Positions 20,317-20,563 of a DNA stretch of 20,563 nt are shown one piece after another; within the stretch, counting starts at the first letter, position 1; the number at the start of each line of letters is the position of its first letter. The position numbers were made by a program, and so were the translations under genes. The stretch is from NCBI GenBank assembly GCA_964358085.1, contig CAYHNU010000007.1:1-20563 (forward strand). Direction: 5' to 3'. The notes beneath the pieces are model-generated. The model made no database searches and was not told where the DNA came from. It saw only the letters and a list, made by a program, of their open reading frames with translations. The stretch is from GWC2-45-19 sp964358085. Its GTDB lineage: Bacteria > Patescibacteriota > Microgenomatia > CAZETR01 > Amesbacteraceae.

Positions 20317-20563
20317 CGACTCATATGGAAGGTACCAGATAATCTGGAAAATATGAAAGCCTAGCGGTTTTCATATATCTGCCGCTTTTTGCGGCACCTA
20401 TAAACTTCCATTATATGTTGACGCCTGATATGGGTATCGGGATGAAGATATAGTCTGATCCCCCGAGTAATCGGGGTAAACACAATGACGGAACATACGA
20501 CTACGGTCGGCAGCAACTAGGAATATTGCGCAATGGACGAAAGTCTGACGCAGCGACGCCGCG

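Larger units (their letters stand above)
19741..20487 (+). mobile_element. Group I intron in the 16S rRNA gene
   Basis: The 747-nt insert obeys group I rules. Exon 1 ends in GAGAU; a guide GUCUC at 19751-19755 pairs with it to form P1 with the U-G wobble at the cut. The insert ends in G (20487). A P2-like stem CCCGA/TCGGG lies at 19757-19774. The conserved S element AAGATATAGTC is at 20445-20455, and its AGTC can pair with GACT at 20318-20321 to form P7. A P9-like stem CCCCGA-GTAA-TCGGGG with a GNRA loop is at 20461-20476. Several stems between 20325 and 20411 (for example ATGGAAG with CTTCCAT) fill the P7-P8 region. The homing ORF lies 5' of P7. I did not resolve P3-P6. Confidence 0.88.

Noticed and set aside
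19741..20487. Group II intron or archaeal bulge-helix-bulge intron
   Set aside because: The U-G splice pair, terminal G, AAGATATAGTC element and absence of a domain V-like hairpin or reverse transcriptase favour group I.

Overview
The window looks like a piece of a Candidate Phyla Radiation (Patescibacteria) genome, most likely of the Microgenomates group. The grounds are: a divergent 16S rRNA gene interrupted by an intron with its own homing endonuclease; an archaeal-type ATP-dependent DNA ligase beside bacterial RecF and MutM; a stand-alone PolA-type 5' nuclease; short, tightly packed and often overlapping genes; and almost no Shine-Dalgarno sequences. The genetic code is standard, because many genes end in TGA. 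The phylum is inferred from these traits, not from a tree.

Layout: 1-147 is the start of an unidentified RNA or ORF leaving the left edge on the minus strand. 229-2129 carries a membrane-anchored thermonuclease, TrpRS and a small tRNA-binding protein. 2116-2750 is a minus-strand VapBC toxin-antitoxin pair with a clear promoter and operator. 2849-9924 runs FtsH, PolA-type 5' nuclease, GT4 glycosyltransferase, DUF559 endonuclease, MutM, RecF and NnrD. 9935-13748 holds a Fic protein, a small membrane protein, a CYTH protein, ATP-dependent ligase and a DUF4870-like membrane protein. 13756-15175 has peptidyl-tRNA hydrolase, a small unknown protein and a second VapBC pair. 15189-18769 is a membrane and redox block: membrane protein, ZIP transporter, thioredoxin, small membrane protein, thioredoxin reductase and DsbA-like protein. 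18813-19355 is a SpoU-type RNA methyltransferase. From 19422 the 16S rRNA gene begins; a 747-nt group I intron with a LAGLIDADG ORF splits it and the gene leaves the right edge.

Two genome-wide habits stand out. First, many genes have a -10 box ending 6-10 nt before the start codon and no ribosome binding site, the layout of leaderless transcripts. Second, the sequence is full of repeats inside protein genes: palindromes of the CCTCACCCC...CCCCTCTCC type, other small palindromes, and 7-, 8- and 9-nt tandem repeats. These sit in frame in FtsH, PolA, GT4, MutM, RecF, NnrD, ligase, Pth, TrxB, DsbA and the methyltransferase, apparently in loops or tails.

Functionally the window mixes DNA repair and replication (5' nuclease, MutM, RecF, ligase), translation (TrpRS, tRNA-binding protein, Pth, rRNA methyltransferase, 16S), a compact thiol-redox chain (Trx, TrxB, DsbA-like) and two toxin-antitoxin modules. 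The most unusual single items are the intron, whose ORF seems to have its own leaderless promoter, and the 5' nuclease, which ends in a likely sliding-clamp-binding peptide.
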